Source: DYTH01 sp964552725 (GTDB lineage Bacteria > Desulfobacterota > Syntrophia > Syntrophales > UBA5619). Taken from it: a stretch of DNA of 8,615 bases. The notes under the pieces were generated by a model. The model had not been told where the DNA came from, made no database searches, and saw nothing but the letters and a program-made list of their open reading frames with translations. Made by a program: the position numbers and the translations under genes. Numbering within the stretch: the first letter of the stretch is position 1; each line of letters starts with the position of its first letter. The DNA lies in NCBI GenBank assembly GCA_964552725.1, contig CAZKHU010000112.1, positions 1-8,615 of the forward strand, written 5' to 3'. Positions 6,900-8,615 of the stretch are shown piece by piece.

Positions 6900-8088
6900 A
6901 TTTTGCGGTCAGACACAGCAGAAGCCCCTTCAGGTAGCGCCCCTCTGAATGGGCAAGGTTCACCGGGTGGTCGGGGCCGGCGCTTGTCTGAAAGAGAAGC
7001 TGAGCCGTCTTGCCGGCATCCCGCGCCGCCCCGAGAACGATCTTGCCGAATAGTTCCTCGTCGATATGGTTCGAACAGGAAAACGTTGCCAGCAGCCCGC
7101 CCCCGGCAAGGCGTCTTGCCGCCTGCATGTTGATCTCCTTATAGCCGTGGGCGGCCCGGTTCAAGTCTTTGCGGGACTTCGCAAAGGCCGGAGGATCGAG
7201 GATTATGACGTCATATTGATCAGTTGTCTGACGGAGGTATTCGAAGCAATCGGCTGTCAAAATCGGGTGCAACTCCGGATTGAAACCATTGCGGCGGAAG
7301 TTTCTTCCGGCAATCTCGTTTGCCGTTGCCGAAGCCTCGACTGAAACGACGCGTTTCGCCCCTCCACGTGCTGCATAGATCGAAAAAGCCCCGGTGTAGG
7401 AAAAACAGTTGAGAACGGAGACGCCCCTGCTGAGTCGACCGATCAGTTCGCGACTCACCCGCTGATCGAGAAAAAAGCCTGTCTTTTGCCCCGCCTGAAC
7501 ATCGACCTCAAAACGCAGGCCGTTTTCCAGTATCTCCATTGCTTCCGGCGCCTCGCCGACTACAAGGCCAACACGCTCCGCCAGACCTTCCAGTTTCCGG
7601 GAACGCCCCTCGCTGCGTTCATAAACCGTTCTTGCACCGGTCTCCGCCACAAGAAGCTCGACGAGAGAATCGCGCCATCTCTCGCTCCCCGCTGTTCCAA
7701 CGCTGAAAACCAGACAATCCCGGTAGCGATCGACAACGAGACCGGGAATTTTGTCCCCTTCCGCATTGACAAGCCGGTAGGCATCCGTGGCGGGAGGGAT
7801 AATCTTGAGCCGCAGGGCCAAGGCCTCCCTGATTCTCCGCTGCCAGAAATTTTTATCAATAATTATCGAAACATCTTCCGTCAGAACGCGAAAGGCAATA
7901 TCGCCATAATTGAAGAAACCGAGGGCAAGCGGTCGGCCGGCATTGGTTGTCGCCAGCACGACCTGCCCCGGTTCTATCCCCTTGTCCGCTTTCGCCAGGG
8001 CGCCGGAAAAGATCCACGGGTGACCGTGGAGCAGGGGCATCTCGCGCCCCTTTTTGATGACGATGCGAGGATAATTGACGTCGCTCAT
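6898..8088 (-). CDS. rlmI: 23S rRNA (cytosine-C5)-methyltransferase, RlmI type
   Basis: This 396-residue SAM-dependent methyltransferase, the same length as E. coli RlmI, is expected to make m5C at position 1962 of 23S rRNA. An N-terminal PUA-type RNA-binding domain (about 7-75) opens with KKGRE and HPWIFSGAL, as in RlmI. A linking region (about 80-200) contains RLVNAEGDKIPGLVVDRY (105-122). The Rossmann domain has GFFLDQR (204-210), the SAM loop NCFSYTGAFSIYAARGG (227-243), VSVEAS (248-253), LDPPAFAKSRKD (297-308) and the catalytic-loop Cys338 in FSCSNHID. The start at 8088 fits the RlmI N-terminus, although there is no clear Shine-Dalgarno. The ATG for Met17 has a better one but would cut into the PUA domain. 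It lies 129 bases downstream of the thiolase on the same strand and ends in the shared terminator. The uncharacterised paralogue YccW/PH1915-like group is the same family. Confidence 0.92.
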   Translation of the reverse strand: MSDVNYPRIVIKKGREMPLLHGHPWIFSGALAKADKGIEPGQVVLATTNAGRPLALGFFNYGDIAFRVLTEDVSIIIDKNFWQRRIREALALRLKIIPPATDAYRLVNAEGDKIPGLVVDRYRDCLVFSVGTAGSERWRDSLVELLVAETGARTVYERSEGRSRKLEGLAERVGLVVGEAPEAMEILENGLRFEVDVQAGQKTGFFLDQRVSRELIGRLSRGVSVLNCFSYTGAFSIYAARGGAKRVVSVEASATANEIAGRNFRRNGFNPELHPILTADCFEYLRQTTDQYDVIILDPPAFAKSRKDLNRAAHGYKEINMQAARRLAGGGLLATFSCSNHIDEELFGKIVLGAARDAGKTAQLLFQTSAGPDHPVNLAHSEGRYLKGLLLCLTAK

Positions 8089-8217
8089 ATTTGCATATCA
8101 AGTGTGTATAATGAAAAAATCTGTAACCCGGCTTTGCAATGCCGGTTTCAGCCAAGGTTGCCCTCTTTTCTTCAGCCGCGAAAACGCCCGCCGTTTTTAC
8201 GCAACCCCTAACTGCTC

Positions 8218-8615
8218 TCAGATAATCTCGATCGCCGCTGCCATGGAAACGCCGCCCCCGCCGCAGAGGGTGGCGAGCCCCAGCGTTTTGCCCCTTTTTC
8301 GCAGCGCGTGGATCAGGGTGACGATGAGTCGGGCGCCGGTGGAACCAACTGGGTGGCCAAGGGCGACCCCGGAGCCGTTGACATTGGCGATTTCCCTGTT
8401 CAAACCGAGCTCTCTTTCACAACCAAGATACTGGGCGGCAAAGGCCTCGTTGAGTTCTATCAATTCAAAATCAGTGAGTTTCAATCCGGAACGGTCGAGC
8501 AGATTATTTACCGCCGGGACGGGGCTGAGTCCCATGACGGAGGGGTGGCAGCCGCCGCGACCGATTGCCCTGATCCGCGCAAGCGGCTTTAGGCCAAGTT
8601 CCGATGCCTTCCGGG
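8218..8615 (-). CDS. Thiolase (acetyl-CoA C-acetyltransferase), C-terminal part only
   Basis: The last 131 residues of a thiolase are present; the start and the nucleophilic Cys loop lie beyond the right edge. The frame is open from the window edge and reads through LGLKPLARI and a GCHPSVMG block before the Met at 8535, so that Met is internal. Visible family signatures are NEAFAAQ, NVNGSGVALGHPVGSTGAR with the active-site His encoded at 8353-8355, and CGGGGVSMA with the active-site Cys encoded at 8263-8265. The enzyme condenses two acetyl-CoA to acetoacetyl-CoA or runs the reverse cleavage. In an anaerobe of this type it would fit fatty-acid or benzoate-type beta-oxidation, or the supply of acetoacetyl-CoA. 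Specificity for short chains is suggested by the sequence style but is not proven. Confidence 0.92.
   Translation of the reverse strand, partial: RKASELGLKPLARIRAIGRGGCHPSVMGLSPVPAVNNLLDRSGLKLTDFELIELNEAFAAQYLGCERELGLNREIANVNGSGVALGHPVGSTGARLIVTLIHALRKRGKTLGLATLCGGGGVSMAAAIEII

Noticed and set aside
8114..8145. Possible - strand terminator after the thiolase (5-bp stem 8128-8132 with 8141-8145, T-run at 8119-8114)
   Set aside because: The stem is only 5 bp with an 8-base loop, and the T-run begins 8 bases away from the stem, so it does not fit an intrinsic terminator well.
7486..8211. Open frame of 241 codons on the + strand opposite the rlmI-type gene
   Set aside because: It is antisense to a full-length RlmI homologue and shows no recognisable protein motif or ribosome binding site.
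8218..8535. Reading the thiolase fragment as a complete 105-residue protein starting at 8535
   Set aside because: The frame continues upstream to the window edge with thiolase-like sequence, so the Met is internal.

Overview
The window reads as an ordinary chromosomal segment of a Gram-negative bacterium, most likely from the Desulfobacterota (the former Deltaproteobacteria, for example a Syntrophales-type anaerobe). This placement is an inference. It rests on a GAF-rich class III cyclase, a DUF3568-type lipoprotein, a TraB/PrgY-family membrane protein, an acetyl-CoA acetyltransferase, and dispersed 'CCCGC..GCGGG-AATGACA..GAGTTTTGCAATT' repeats in the intergenic DNA. No rRNA, tRNA, CRISPR array, phage gene or transposase is visible.

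Layout from left to right. Bases 14-51 hold one end of a dispersed repeat. The + strand gene at 86-2659 encodes a membrane-anchored protein with a transmembrane hairpin, a HAMP-like linker, three GAF domains and a complete class III adenylate cyclase domain. It converges, with only 9 bases between stops, on a - strand RNA m5U methyltransferase of the RlmD/RumA type (2669-3892). A short divergent intergenic region separates this from a + strand pair: a TraB-family membrane protein that starts with TTG (4064-5221) and a zinc-ribbon rhomboid protease (5231-6058). The Shine-Dalgarno sequence of the second gene overlaps the stop codon of the first, so the two are probably co-transcribed. The 351-base gap at 6059-6409 contains a MITE-like element of about 190 bp, with terminal inverted repeats and a possible target duplication. 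A small lipoprotein gene follows (6410-6814). A bidirectional hairpin terminator then separates it from a - strand RlmI-type rRNA m5C methyltransferase (6898-8088). The right edge carries the C-terminal third of a thiolase on the - strand (8218-8615, running off the window).

The genes do not form one pathway. The common elements are membrane-located sensing and processing (cyclase, TraB protein, rhomboid protease, lipoprotein) and 23S rRNA base methylation (two methyltransferases). The thiolase points to fatty-acid or acetoacetyl-CoA metabolism in the neighbouring region. The most unusual item is the MITE-like repeat: a second, partial copy lies at the left edge, and both face outward toward the start of a nearby gene. 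I found no convincing evidence of a new biological system.
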